DNA from: Candidatus Sulfidibacterium hydrothermale | Lineage (GTDB): Bacteria; Bacteroidota; Bacteroidia; Bacteroidales; F082 | Length of the DNA: 64,000 nt | Assembly: GCF_020149915.1 (NCBI RefSeq) | Contig: NZ_CP083760.1 | Location: forward strand, 2,108,001 to 2,172,000 | Reading direction: 5' to 3' | Shown here: in pieces, positions 1-8,561 of the stretch | Layout: the number at the start of each line of letters is the position of its first letter | Numbering within the stretch: position 1 is the stretch's first letter | Notes under the pieces: model-generated | Seen by the model: only the letters and a program-made list of their open reading frames with translations | Told to the model about the DNA's origin: nothing | Databases searched by the model: none | Program-made: the position numbers and the translations under genes

Positions 1-81
1 CTGATCAGGAAAAGTGGATAAAATCTTCTGAGCCGCAGATGGCAATGCTTCCAGAGCTGACAAACGAATTTTATTTTCCAT
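1..81 (-). CDS. tsaE: TsaE, N-terminal fragment (tRNA t6A threonylcarbamoylation ATPase), cut by window edge
   Basis: Only the first 27 codons are inside the window, reading leftward from ATG at 79-81 (starts MENKIRLSALEALPSAAQKI). The short hydrophobic start with a LEALPSAA stretch is like the beginning of Bacteroidota TsaE, the ATPase that partners TsaB and TsaD in making t6A37 on tRNAs. The ATG directly follows the stop codon of porX (TAAATG), so the two are almost surely co-transcribed; porX-tsaE adjacency is common in this phylum. The Walker A and later motifs lie outside the window, so the identification rests on the start and on context. Confidence 0.6.
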   Translation of the reverse strand, partial: MENKIRLSALEALPSAAQKILSTFPDQ

Positions 82-1644
82 TTAGAGCTTAGAATTCAGG
101 GTAACAAAAGGAATAAGCGCTTCCTGTAAAGAAATACCACCATGCTGAAAAGTATTGGAATAATACCGGGCATAATAGTTGTAATTGTTAGGATAAGCAA
201 AAAAGTCGGCGCTACGGGCAAAAACCCAACGGGTGCTGACATTGAGCTTAGGCAGGAAAAACTGTTCCGGATCTTTCATCTCAAACACATCACGCGAATT
301 ATAATTCAGGCTTTTCCCAAATTTGTAACGAAGATTGGTATTCACATTCCGGTCTCCCACAATCTTCACCGGATTTTGCACCCTGACCGAACCATGATCG
401 GTGGTGATCATCATTTTCACATGCTTGTCCGACAAGTATTTAATCATCTCAAAAAGAGAAGAGTGTTCAAACCACGACTTCATTAGCGAACGGTAAGCCG
501 GTTCATCATCGGCCAGTTCCCGGATAATTTCCATTTCAGTACGGGCATGCGACAGCATATCTACAAAATTGAATACAATAACATTAAGATCGTAATCCAT
601 CAGGTTTGTAATATTTTCTGCCAGCTTGCGTCCTTCTTCCTGTCGCAGGATTTTATTATATGAGAATCGTGTTTTTTTCCCGTAACGTTTAAGAAGTTCT
701 CCGAAAAGCTCCGCCTCAAACTGATTTTTTGTCCCTTCTTCCTGCTCGTCTTTCCAGTAATGCGGAAAACGTTTACGGATTTCCAAAGGCATTAATCCGG
801 CAAAAAGAGCATTCCGGGCATATTGCGTCGTTGTTGGCAGGATACTATAATATAGCTCGTCTGATTCTATCCTGAAATATTCGGCAATCATGGGCTCAAT
901 GGTTTTCCACTGATCATACCGCAGATTATCAATCACAAAAAGGAAAAGTTTACGGCTATTTTCCAGATGAGGGAAAAGTTTCTCTTTGAGCAAAGTATGC
1001 GACAATACGGGTTTTTCTTCGGTTTTTCCATGCAACCAGTTGTAATAATTGCGTTCATAAAATTTGGAAAAAGCGGTATTTGCCTCCGCTAATTGCATGT
1101 TCAGAATTTCACTAACCCCTTCATCTTCTGACTTTTCCAATTCAAGATCCCAGTAAACCAGTTTTTTATAAACATCTTCCCACTCTTCAAAAGAAAGCCG
1201 GTCTTGCAGTCGCATACTGATTTCCCTAAATTCCTGCTGATAGTTTTGGGTAGCTTTTTCGCTGGTCAATTTTTTGTTTTCAAGATTTCGTTTCAGCGAA
1301 AGCAAAATCTGGCTGGGTTTCACCGGTTTGATCAGGTAATCAGCAATATTCGAGCCTATGGCCTCTTCCATAATTGACTCTTCTTCACTTTTGGTAATCA
1401 TCACCACCGGAAGACCAGGTTGAATTTCTTTTATTTTTTCCAGCACTTCTATTCCACTCAGTCCGGGCATTTGCTCATCCAGGAAAATGATATCAAAATG
1501 TTCTTCCGAAAGTTTCTCCAGCGCTTCCGAGCCACTGTTTACCGCTTCCACTTCAAAGCCTTTTTCTTCCAAAAAAATTATATGGGGCTTCAACATCACA
1601 ATTTCGTCATCGGCCCAAAGTATACGGGTTTTATTCATTTTCAA
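82..1644 (-). CDS. porX: PorX-type response regulator with PglZ domain, T9SS regulator
   Basis: 520 aa. Residues about 7-120 are a receiver domain (ILWADDE acidic pocket, phospho-acceptor Asp56 in IIFLDEQMPG, Lys in LIKPVKP). After a helical linker, residues about 215-520 form a PglZ/alkaline-phosphatase-like domain with metal-site motifs FVIDNLRYDQW, LPTTTQ, VDMLSH and TTDHGS. This architecture is PorX, the cytoplasmic partner of the PorY kinase that controls type IX secretion genes in Porphyromonas; the PglZ domain of family members is a zinc-dependent phosphodiesterase. Length is normal. The start at 1644 or the ATG two codons later are both possible. The T9SS is probably functional here, since PorT and a sorting-domain cargo are also encoded in the window. 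Divergent from the HD hydrolase. Confidence 0.9.
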   Translation of the reverse strand: MKMNKTRILWADDEIVMLKPHIIFLEEKGFEVEAVNSGSEALEKLSEEHFDIIFLDEQMPGLSGIEVLEKIKEIQPGLPVVMITKSEEESIMEEAIGSNIADYLIKPVKPSQILLSLKRNLENKKLTSEKATQNYQQEFREISMRLQDRLSFEEWEDVYKKLVYWDLELEKSEDEGVSEILNMQLAEANTAFSKFYERNYYNWLHGKTEEKPVLSHTLLKEKLFPHLENSRKLFLFVIDNLRYDQWKTIEPMIAEYFRIESDELYYSILPTTTQYARNALFAGLMPLEIRKRFPHYWKDEQEEGTKNQFEAELFGELLKRYGKKTRFSYNKILRQEEGRKLAENITNLMDYDLNVIVFNFVDMLSHARTEMEIIRELADDEPAYRSLMKSWFEHSSLFEMIKYLSDKHVKMMITTDHGSVRVQNPVKIVGDRNVNTNLRYKFGKSLNYNSRDVFEMKDPEQFFLPKLNVSTRWVFARSADFFAYPNNYNYYARYYSNTFQHGGISLQEALIPFVTLNSKL

Positions 1645-1770
1645 CTATTTTTGTATCAATTTACAAATAACAAAACGGATTTTCATGCAAAAGATAGATT
1701 TTCCGTCTGTTGCAAAATTCCGTTTTTTCTTCCAATACAAAGAAGGAAGCAAACAAATTTAACAAAAATT

Positions 1771-3030
1771 ATGAGCAAACCGCTGGTTAACAAAAGGAAA
1801 ATCTTCAACGATCCGGTCTACGGATTCATCAGTATTCCCGACGAAAGCATGTTCGATATTATTGAGCATCCGGTATTTCAACGCTTAAGACGCATTAAAC
1901 AACTCGGACTGGCCCATCTGGTTTATCCGGGTGCCCTTCATACCCGTTTTCACCATTCATTGGGAGCGATGCATTTAATGAAAAAAGCACTGGCCGAATT
2001 AAGAATAAAAGGACACGAAATTACGCGCGAAGAAGCGTTGGCCGCCGAAACGGCTATGCTTTTACACGACATCGGACACGGCCCCTATTCTCATGCACTG
2101 GAGCACAGCATTGTTCACCAGGTAAGCCACGAACAAATTTCACTGTGGTTTATGAAACTGCTTAACCACACTTTTAATGACCGGCTACAAATGGCCATTG
2201 AAATTTTTGAGGGGAAATACAAAAAACATTTTTTACACCGGCTTATTGCCAGTCAGTTTGATATGGACCGGTTGGATTACCTGAAAAGAGACAGTTTTTT
2301 CACCGGAGTTTCGGAAGGCACCATCAATTACGAACGATTACTGAACATGTTGGAAATTGCGCATGACGAACCAGTAATCGAATACAAAGGCATTTACTCG
2401 GTAGAGAAATTCATTACCGCCCGCCGGATCATGTACTGGCAGGTTTATCTGCACAAAACAGTTCTGGTAGCTGAATACATGGCCATCCACCTGTTAAAAC
2501 GTGCCAAATGGCTGGCACGGAACGGAAAAACACCAAAAGCAGCCACCCCTGCACTACAGTTTTTTCTGGAAAACGACATCCGGGAAGATCAGTTTATACA
2601 AGACAAAACCGTTTTAAACACCTTTGCACAACTGGATGATTATGACATTTTCACATCCTTTAAACTGTGGACCAATCATCCGGACAAGATTTTATCGCAT
2701 CTGAGCAATGGTTTGGTTAACCGGCGTTTGTTTCGAATTGAAATGCAAAACACCCCTTTCGCGGAAGAAAAAATCGAACAGATTAAAAAACAAACCGCTA
2801 AAAAATATCATCTTTCACAAGAAGAAACCGACTATTTTGTCTTTTTTGAAAAAACGGCCAACTACACTTACCATCCCGGAAACGACAAGATCAATATCCT
2901 TTTTAAAGACGGCACAGTGAAAGATATTACCGAAGTATCCGACCAGCTAAATATCCATCTGCTTTCGAAACCCACAACCAAATATTTCCTGTGTTATCCG
3001 AAAGAAATCGCTCATCATATTCCGGAATAA
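1771..3030 (+). CDS. HD-superfamily phosphohydrolase (SAMHD1/YdhJ-like)
   Basis: 419 aa from ATG 1771 (MSKPLVNKRKIFNDPVYGFI); the reading frame is open further upstream, but that part overlaps porX in antisense and has no family resemblance, so this start was chosen. The HD core is clear: H..R pair in YPGALHTRFHHSLGAMH, then HDIGHGPYSH with the HD doublet at residues 99-100, and a later DMDRLDYLKRD motif. These residues bind the metal in dNTP triphosphohydrolases and related enzymes. Bacteroidota carry this gene beside porX. Substrate is not known from the sequence; nucleotide or dNTP hydrolysis is the family-level expectation. Cytoplasmic, no membrane segments. Confidence 0.8.
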   Translation: MSKPLVNKRKIFNDPVYGFISIPDESMFDIIEHPVFQRLRRIKQLGLAHLVYPGALHTRFHHSLGAMHLMKKALAELRIKGHEITREEALAAETAMLLHDIGHGPYSHALEHSIVHQVSHEQISLWFMKLLNHTFNDRLQMAIEIFEGKYKKHFLHRLIASQFDMDRLDYLKRDSFFTGVSEGTINYERLLNMLEIAHDEPVIEYKGIYSVEKFITARRIMYWQVYLHKTVLVAEYMAIHLLKRAKWLARNGKTPKAATPALQFFLENDIREDQFIQDKTVLNTFAQLDDYDIFTSFKLWTNHPDKILSHLSNGLVNRRLFRIEMQNTPFAEEKIEQIKKQTAKKYHLSQEETDYFVFFEKTANYTYHPGNDKINILFKDGTVKDITEVSDQLNIHLLSKPTTKYFLCYPKEIAHHIPE

Positions 3031-3054
3031 AAATTATTCCACTATAGATTTTGC

Positions 3055-3062
3055 TACATTTG
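3055..3062 (+). promoter_or_regulatory. Candidate -7 box for the glycosidase gene
   Basis: TACATTTG matches the Bacteroidota -7 consensus TAnnTTTG and lies 27 bases before the ATG at 3090. No good -33 TTG is seen at the expected spacing. Confidence 0.4.
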
Positions 3063-3089
3063 CCGGCAGAACAAACCGGATTTTGATCG

Positions 3090-4928
3090 ATGGGATATCG
3101 CTGGTATAAAAAAAATTTCTTTCTGGTTTTATTCCTCTTCGGATGGGGAACATCACTGATGGGTCAACAGCGGAATTTTTTTCAGGAAACCTGGAAACCC
3201 AAATTCTTTGCCTGTCCTGATTCGGCCATTCAAAAAGACTGGAATAGCGGCGTTGTTGATGCCAATGTCAACGTGGATATTCATGATAGCTTATACCCCA
3301 TCCTTCCGGTACAACTCGGCGTCAACACCACGTTTCGCAGTGGAGCATCCATGGCAACAAAACGCATACCGTTATATCAGGAATCAGGCTGGGGCGTTTA
3401 CCGTTTTCCGGCCGGCAGCGGAAGCAACACCTATTTTTGGGACGGAAAGCTGCCCGATTCCACCAAAGTTGATTTTACTCCTATTGATGGTTCACTTTCA
3501 AGATACCTTACTCCTGCCGGATTTGCCGCTTTTAAAAAAGCCGTAAACGGTGAAGCTACCATTGTAGTCAACTATTTTTATGCCCGTTACGGAATAACAT
3601 CTGAAGGAACCCGCGAAGCAAGAGTACTTCAGGCAGCAAAATATGCGGCAGGTTTTGTCCGTAAAATGAATGTGGAACTGGGAGCCCATGTAAAATACTG
3701 GGAAATCGGTAACGAATGCTACGGATCCTGGGAAACCGGGTATACCGTGGATGGCGTACCGGTTACCGGAAAAGAATACGGCGAAGATTTCAGGGTTTTT
3801 GTCCGCGAGATGAAAAAAGTGGATTCCACCATTAAAATCGGAGCAGTTGTTTACTCCAAAGATGGCGACTGGAACCGACAGGTATTGGCTGAAGTAAAAG
3901 ACGATGCCGATTTTCTTGTGGTTCATAATTATTTTACCAATTTTAGCCACACTTCTTATCAGGATATCCTTTCGGCATTGCCACAGGTGAGCTCCATCAA
4001 AAAAATGCTGGATGATCTTACCGAAAGCGTGGCCGGAAAACCGCGGGGTTATTTTCCGGTTGCCATGACAGAATACAATAACCGGGGCGATCTGACTACC
4101 ACCATGGCGAATGCCATTTTTGTAGCGCAGGTAATCGGCGAATTGATGAAAAACGACTATGGAATGGCTACCCTTTGGGTAGGCGAATGGAAATGGGCTC
4201 CCGGAACACACGGCGTTATCGCTGTAGCAGATCCTGACCAACCGGATTATTCACCACGACAGGCCTACATGGACTTTCGGTACTACCGGTCTTATTTTGG
4301 TGATTATCTGATCAATGCGACATCAGATAACGATTCGGTAAAAATTTACGCTTCCCGTTTCAGCGACGGAAAAATTGGTTTGTGCCTGATTAATGAATCG
4401 TCAAAACAACAAAATATCAAACTCAATATTCAAGGGATAACGCAAACTGCAGAACAGGATTCTGCCTGGTGGTACGCTGTGTATGCTGACAACATTCACA
4501 TCACCAATAAAAAATTTTACATCAACGGACAAACCGGCACCACTCCTGGCGGCGGACCGGAAGATTTCGCAAAAGTAAAACCTTATTTCACAGTCTGGCA
4601 GCCCGACAGGCTTTTCCCGGCCCATGCCTATTCTGTAAACTTTGTCGTATTAAGCGTTAAAGAACAGACAACTTCTGTTCCGGATAATTCGGAGCAACAG
4701 GAAAAAATACATATTTTCCCCAATCCGTTTAAGAACCGCATTGTTCTCGAAAGCCAATCCAGGATATTCTCGATAAAAATCACCGGGCTTACCGGAAAAA
4801 CGCTTCTTTATTGTACGCCTTACGCATACCGTTATTCACTGAACACGACTTCCCTAAAACCCGGAATTTATATCCTGAAAGTAAAAACCCAAAAAGGAAA
4901 CCGGATTCAAAAAATAATAAAGTGGTAA
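3090..4928 (+). CDS. Secreted clan GH-A glycosidase with T9SS type A C-terminal sorting domain
   Basis: 612 aa. A hydrophobic segment at residues 8-24 ending in SLMGQQ acts as signal peptide. The body is a TIM-barrel glycosidase resembling GH51/GH39/GH30 arabinofuranosidase-like proteins: YWEIGNECYGSWE supplies the Asn-Glu acid/base pair and PVAMTEYN a plausible nucleophile Glu. The last ~70 residues (IHIFPNPFKNRIV, then GLTGKTLLY, LNTTSLKPGIYILKV and a basic end IQKIIKW) are a type A T9SS sorting domain, so the enzyme should be exported by Sec and moved to the cell surface by T9SS. Exact substrate is uncertain; arabinose- or xylose-containing plant or algal polysaccharide is a guess. Ends at a strong shared terminator. 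Confidence 0.8.
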   Translation: MGYRWYKKNFFLVLFLFGWGTSLMGQQRNFFQETWKPKFFACPDSAIQKDWNSGVVDANVNVDIHDSLYPILPVQLGVNTTFRSGASMATKRIPLYQESGWGVYRFPAGSGSNTYFWDGKLPDSTKVDFTPIDGSLSRYLTPAGFAAFKKAVNGEATIVVNYFYARYGITSEGTREARVLQAAKYAAGFVRKMNVELGAHVKYWEIGNECYGSWETGYTVDGVPVTGKEYGEDFRVFVREMKKVDSTIKIGAVVYSKDGDWNRQVLAEVKDDADFLVVHNYFTNFSHTSYQDILSALPQVSSIKKMLDDLTESVAGKPRGYFPVAMTEYNNRGDLTTTMANAIFVAQVIGELMKNDYGMATLWVGEWKWAPGTHGVIAVADPDQPDYSPRQAYMDFRYYRSYFGDYLINATSDNDSVKIYASRFSDGKIGLCLINESSKQQNIKLNIQGITQTAEQDSAWWYAVYADNIHITNKKFYINGQTGTTPGGGPEDFAKVKPYFTVWQPDRLFPAHAYSVNFVVLSVKEQTTSVPDNSEQQEKIHIFPNPFKNRIVLESQSRIFSIKITGLTGKTLLYCTPYAYRYSLNTTSLKPGIYILKVKTQKGNRIQKIIKW

Positions 4929-4963
4929 AAAACGGTTAGTTCATCAGATGCCCAAACAAAAAA

Positions 4964-5004
4964 AAAAGAGAAAGCCACTGTCTTTTCAGTGGCTTTCTCT
5001 TTTT
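4964..5004. terminator. Bidirectional intrinsic terminator
   Basis: Perfect 17-bp stem (AAAAGAGAAAGCCACTG with its complement) around a 6-base loop TCTTTT at 4981-4986, with A-run on the left and T-run on the right. It sits between the convergent glycosidase and RRM genes and can serve both. Confidence 0.9.
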
Positions 5005-5027
5005 AAAAGGTTCATTGCTACGGGATC

Positions 5028-5291
5028 TTAATACCGGTCGCGGCGCGGGGGTTTGGCTTCATTAACGACCAAATCACGGCCATTCAAACTGTAACCATTT
5101 AAGGCTTCAATGGCCTTGTCAGCATCTGCATCTACGCTGAAAGTAACAAAACCGAAACCTCTTGAACGATGGGTGTACCTGTCTTTCAGGATCACCAAAT
5201 CTTCAATCTCTCCATATTGGGAAAAAGTTCCACCCAGATCATCTTCCGACACACTCCAGGCAATATTCCCAACAAAAACTTTTTTTGACAT
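5028..5291 (-). CDS. Small RNA-recognition-motif (RRM) RNA-binding protein
   Basis: 87 aa from ATG 5289-5291 (MSKKVFVGNIAWSVSEDDL). RNP2 is VFVGNI and RNP1 is RGFGFVTF, the two hallmark strands of an RRM, followed by an arginine-rich tail PPRRDRY. A longer frame extends upstream to 5393 but lacks similarity and is not chosen. Bacteroidota encode several such single-RRM proteins; in Bacteroides some act as global RNA-binding regulators, and cyanobacterial relatives respond to cold. The 5' leader from the candidate promoter at 5369-5376 is about 70 bases, so post-transcriptional control is possible. Confidence 0.9.
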   Translation of the reverse strand: MSKKVFVGNIAWSVSEDDLGGTFSQYGEIEDLVILKDRYTHRSRGFGFVTFSVDADADKAIEALNGYSLNGRDLVVNEAKPPRRDRY

Positions 5292-5368
5292 AACAAAATT
5301 TATTAAAACGTAAAAAATGAAAGCAACCGGAAAATTTGGGGAAATTTGGCGATGGCATTTCTTCTGTA

Positions 5369-5376
5369 CAAACCTA
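5369..5376 (-). promoter_or_regulatory. Candidate -7 box for the RRM gene
   Basis: On the minus strand TAGGTTTG matches TAnnTTTG, about 78 bases before the RRM start codon. No convincing -33 element. Confidence 0.35.
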
Positions 5377-5532
5377 AACAAAATCCCTGTCATTTAACCG
5401 GTTTTAAAAGCATATTTTTCATTCTGACGTTATTTGTTTTCATTTTAAATAGAAAAAGTAAAATAAATGCCTTTCGGACAAAACAATGCCGATCAAATCA
5501 TTTTTTAAAAAACATTATTTTTACACAAAAAA

Positions 5533-6408
5533 TTGAATGTTATGTCGTTAACTGAATCGCCGTGGGCACTCCGTCTTGCTGCACTTTTTGATGATATTGA
5601 AAAAAAATGGGAAAGCCGTTCTTTTTTAAAAATCCTGGCTACCCTGCTGGTTATCGTCTATTTACTGGCCATCCTACTCATCGTTCTCAAACACAATCAC
5701 GCCATATCCTGGTCTTTTGTCCCCGACAACCATTTTAAAGCTATCGAACTGGCATTTACCTTTTTACTGTTTTTCGAGGTGATTAGTTTGGTTTTTTCGC
5801 TGGTAAAATCGGTTTCTGTTTCCATGGAAGCGCAACTACAAATTCTCTCGCTTATTTTACTACGCGATGCTTTTAAATTGTTCGGTGAATTTCCTGAAAG
5901 TTATGCCTGGACAGCCATTCACAGCAAAGTATTTTATATGTTTACCGATGCATTTGGCGCTTTAATTATTTTTTGCGTCATTATTTTTATCCGGCGGATC
6001 GACCGCCATAAAAGCATCTGTAAAAACCGCGAAGAACAACAATCGTTCATCAATCTGAAAAAACTGATTGCCCTTGTTTTACTTGTCATTTTTACGGTGA
6101 TGATTGCCACCGATATTTATTTCTTTTTCAATCAGGAAAAGGTTTTCAACTTCTTCCATTACTTTTTCACCATCCTGATATTCAACGATATTCTACTGGT
6201 TTTCATCTCGTTGCGATACAGCAACCATTACCGCATATTGTTTCGTAATTCGGGTTTTGCTCTGGCCACGATCATTATGCGACTGGCACTTGAAACCCGC
6301 GAACCGTGGAACGTAGTACTCGGCGTCGGTTCTTCTTTGTTTGTTCTGTTGCTCGTTGCGGCCTACAACCGGATTCCGCATGCCTGGGGAGAAAAACCGA
6401 GCCGTTAG
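5533..6408 (+). CDS. Integral membrane protein of unknown function
   Basis: 291 aa (ATG 5533; ATG 5542, MSLTESPW, is equally possible). An amphipathic start is followed by about seven hydrophobic segments (for example ILATLLVIVYLLAILLIVL, AIELAFTFLLFFEVISLVF, LIIFCVIIFI, LIALVLLVIFTVMI, FFTILIFNDILLVFISL). The segment SVSVSMEAQLQILSLILLRDAFKLF between membrane helices is amphipathic. The layout is loosely like PsiE or ion-transport-protein-like membrane proteins, but no motif settles it. Inner-membrane location is the only safe claim. Stands alone, followed by cysH with its own promoter box. Confidence 0.7.
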   Translation: MNVMSLTESPWALRLAALFDDIEKKWESRSFLKILATLLVIVYLLAILLIVLKHNHAISWSFVPDNHFKAIELAFTFLLFFEVISLVFSLVKSVSVSMEAQLQILSLILLRDAFKLFGEFPESYAWTAIHSKVFYMFTDAFGALIIFCVIIFIRRIDRHKSICKNREEQQSFINLKKLIALVLLVIFTVMIATDIYFFFNQEKVFNFFHYFFTILIFNDILLVFISLRYSNHYRILFRNSGFALATIIMRLALETREPWNVVLGVGSSLFVLLLVAAYNRIPHAWGEKPSR

Positions 6409-6418
6409 AAATTTCGTT

Positions 6419-6426
6419 TATTTTTG
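6419..6426 (+). promoter_or_regulatory. Candidate -7 box for cysH
   Basis: TATTTTTG, a fit to TAnnTTTG, lies 20 bases before the cysH ATG at 6446. Confidence 0.45.
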
Positions 6427-6445
6427 CGGCTGAAAAAAAGAACGC

Positions 6446-7153
6446 ATGACAAACCAGGAACAAATTAAAGCATGGAACCGGCAGTTAAAAAATAAATCGC
6501 CGCAGGAAATTATTACCTTCTTTTTGGATCACTTTAAAGAAAAAATTGCCCTTTCCACCAGCATGGGACTGGAAGATCAGGCTTTAACGCATATGATCAG
6601 TCAAATCGACAAAAAAGCTAAAATTTTTACACTGGATACCGGACGGCTTTTCCCGGAAACTTACGATTTGATTGACCGCACAGCTAAAAAATATAAAATA
6701 ACCATTGAAGTCTTTTTTCCGGATGCTTCCGATGTGGAACAGATGGTGAAAGAAAAAGGCATCAACCTGTTTTACGACAGCATTGAAAACCGGAAATTGT
6801 GTTGCCATATCCGCAAGATCAAACCGCTGATGCGGGCTACCCGTAATTTAGATGCCTGGATAACCGGTCTGCGACGCGATCAGTCGGTAACAAGAAAAGA
6901 CATGCAAACCGTTGAATGGGACGAAAACAATCATCTGATTAAAATTAATCCGCTCATTGACTGGACAGAAGAACAGGTATGGGATTATGTAAACCGGTTT
7001 AACGTCCCCGTCAATCCGCTGCACAAAAAAGGATTTGCCAGTATTGGCTGCCAGCCATGTACCCGGGCTATCGAACCCGGCGAAGATGTGCGTGCCGGCC
7101 GCTGGTGGTGGGAAAATCCGGAAACCAAAGAGTGCGGACTTCATAAAAGGTAA
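6446..7153 (+). CDS. cysH: Adenylyl-sulfate (APS) reductase, iron-sulfur type CysH
   Basis: 235 aa. Reduces activated sulfate to sulfite with thioredoxin. The PP-loop-like start KIALSTSMGLEDQ, the FTLDTGRLFPETY motif, and GLRRDQS are typical. It has the Cys119-Cys120 pair (RKLCCHIRK) and Cys202/Cys205 (GCQPC) that bind a [4Fe-4S] cluster in APS-type reductases and plant-type CysH, plus the catalytic Cys230 in KECGLH near the end. The cluster cysteines argue for APS rather than PAPS as substrate. No cysN/D/I partners are in the window. MATE transporter starts 12 bases downstream, so the two may share a transcript. Confidence 0.93.
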   Translation: MTNQEQIKAWNRQLKNKSPQEIITFFLDHFKEKIALSTSMGLEDQALTHMISQIDKKAKIFTLDTGRLFPETYDLIDRTAKKYKITIEVFFPDASDVEQMVKEKGINLFYDSIENRKLCCHIRKIKPLMRATRNLDAWITGLRRDQSVTRKDMQTVEWDENNHLIKINPLIDWTEEQVWDYVNRFNVPVNPLHKKGFASIGCQPCTRAIEPGEDVRAGRWWWENPETKECGLHKR

Positions 7154-7165
7154 TTCCCCTGCCCC

Positions 7166-8491
7166 ATGGCGAACGCCAAAAAAAAACTCAACCGCGAAAT
7201 TTTCCGGCTGGCCGTTCCCAACATCGTCAGCAATCTGACTGTTCCGTTACTCGGCATAGCCGACTATGCCCTGATGGGACACCTGAAATCGGACAGTGTG
7301 ATGTATGTTGGCGCGGTGGCACTCGGCACCACGATTTTTAATGTGGTGTACATGAGTCTCGGATTTCTGCGGATGGGAACCAGCGGTTTTACAGCCCAAT
7401 CGTATGGCGCCGGCAACCACGAAGCATTACACCGCGGACTACACCGTTCGCTGCTTGTCGCTCTCGGACTGGCTTTAATTCTCCTCCTGCTGCAATATCC
7501 CATACAATGGATTGCTTTCCGGCTGCTGGATGGCACACCACAGGTAACCCATTTTGCCCGGCGATACTTTTACATCCGCATTTACGCTGCTCCGGCTACC
7601 CTGATGCTTTACAGCTTTTACGGCTGGTTTCTCGGCATGCAAAATGCACGTATTCCTATGACTATCGCCGTTGTCGTGAACATCATGAATATCGGACTGA
7701 ATTTTCTGTTTGTCTATCCTTTTCACATGCACTCCGACGGAGTGGCACTGGCCAGTGTTTTGGCTCAGTATACCGGCTTGTTGCTTGCTTTTTTGTTTTT
7801 ATTTAAAAAATACAAACCGTATGCACGCCGTCTTTCTTTGAAAATTCTGGCCCAAAAAGAGGGGTTGCTTATCTTTTTCAAAGTGAATAGCGACATTTTT
7901 ATCCGGACGATCTTACTCATTTTTGTATTGACTTTTTTCACTGGCATTTCTGCCCGCATCAACGACAAAATACTGGCTGTAAACACATTATTATTTCAAT
8001 TCTTCTTTTTCTTTTCCTATTTTGCTGATGGATTTGCCTTTGCAGGCGAAGCCCTTGCCGGCAAAGCCAAAGGATCAGGAAACGTACAATTGCTGAAAAT
8101 GACCGTACACCGGCTGTTTTTTTGGGGATCGGTTATCGCCTTTGTTACCGCTTTGATTTATTTCTTTGGATTAAAGTATTTTATGGTAATTTTAACGAAC
8201 AATCCGGCACTACTGCATCTTGCCAAAGCTTATTACGGATGGGTAATTATCCTGCCGTTAACAAGTCTTGCCGCCTTTATATGGGATGGTATTTATGTAG
8301 GGGTAACCGCATCCAAAGCCATGCGAAATACCATGATTTTTTCGGCGCTGTTCGTTTTCCTGCCGGCATTTTATTTTCTTTTTCCCACCTATCAAAATCA
8401 CGGATTGTGGCTTGCACTGCAACTGTTCATGCTCTCCCGTGGGATTTCCATGGGGCTTCTGGCCCCCAAAGCCGTTTACCGGATCAAATAA
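7166..8491 (+). CDS. MATE family efflux transporter (DinF-like)
   Basis: 441 aa with about 12 membrane helices. It begins with a short polar stretch and FRLAVPNIVSNLTVPLLGIADYALMGHL, the conserved first MATE helix, and contains the second-half counterpart around VNSDIFIRTILLIFVLTFFTGISARI. MATE proteins export cationic drugs, dyes or metabolites in exchange for Na+ or H+. The DinF-type branch is common in Bacteroidota. Substrate cannot be told from sequence. ATG 7166 follows cysH by 12 bases. Confidence 0.9.
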   Translation: MANAKKKLNREIFRLAVPNIVSNLTVPLLGIADYALMGHLKSDSVMYVGAVALGTTIFNVVYMSLGFLRMGTSGFTAQSYGAGNHEALHRGLHRSLLVALGLALILLLLQYPIQWIAFRLLDGTPQVTHFARRYFYIRIYAAPATLMLYSFYGWFLGMQNARIPMTIAVVVNIMNIGLNFLFVYPFHMHSDGVALASVLAQYTGLLLAFLFLFKKYKPYARRLSLKILAQKEGLLIFFKVNSDIFIRTILLIFVLTFFTGISARINDKILAVNTLLFQFFFFFSYFADGFAFAGEALAGKAKGSGNVQLLKMTVHRLFFWGSVIAFVTALIYFFGLKYFMVILTNNPALLHLAKAYYGWVIILPLTSLAAFIWDGIYVGVTASKAMRNTMIFSALFVFLPAFYFLFPTYQNHGLWLALQLFMLSRGISMGLLAPKAVYRIK

Positions 8492-8528
8492 ATTGATCTT
8501 TATCAGGAACATCCTTGTTCAAAAGCCT

Positions 8529-8536
8529 TACTTTTG
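8529..8536 (+). promoter_or_regulatory. Candidate -7 box for the GH1 gene
   Basis: TACTTTTG fits TAnnTTTG and is 25 bases before the GH1 start at 8562. Confidence 0.4.
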
Positions 8537-8561
8537 TTTGTAAATCCATAAAATTGCTTTC

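Noticed and set aside
1420-1770. N-terminal extension of the HD hydrolase frame
   Set aside because: It runs antisense through porX and has no family match; ATG 1771 opens the conserved sequence.
3498-4241. 247-codon leftward open frame inside the glycosidase gene
   Set aside because: Antisense shadow; the rightward frame has signal peptide, catalytic motifs and sorting domain.
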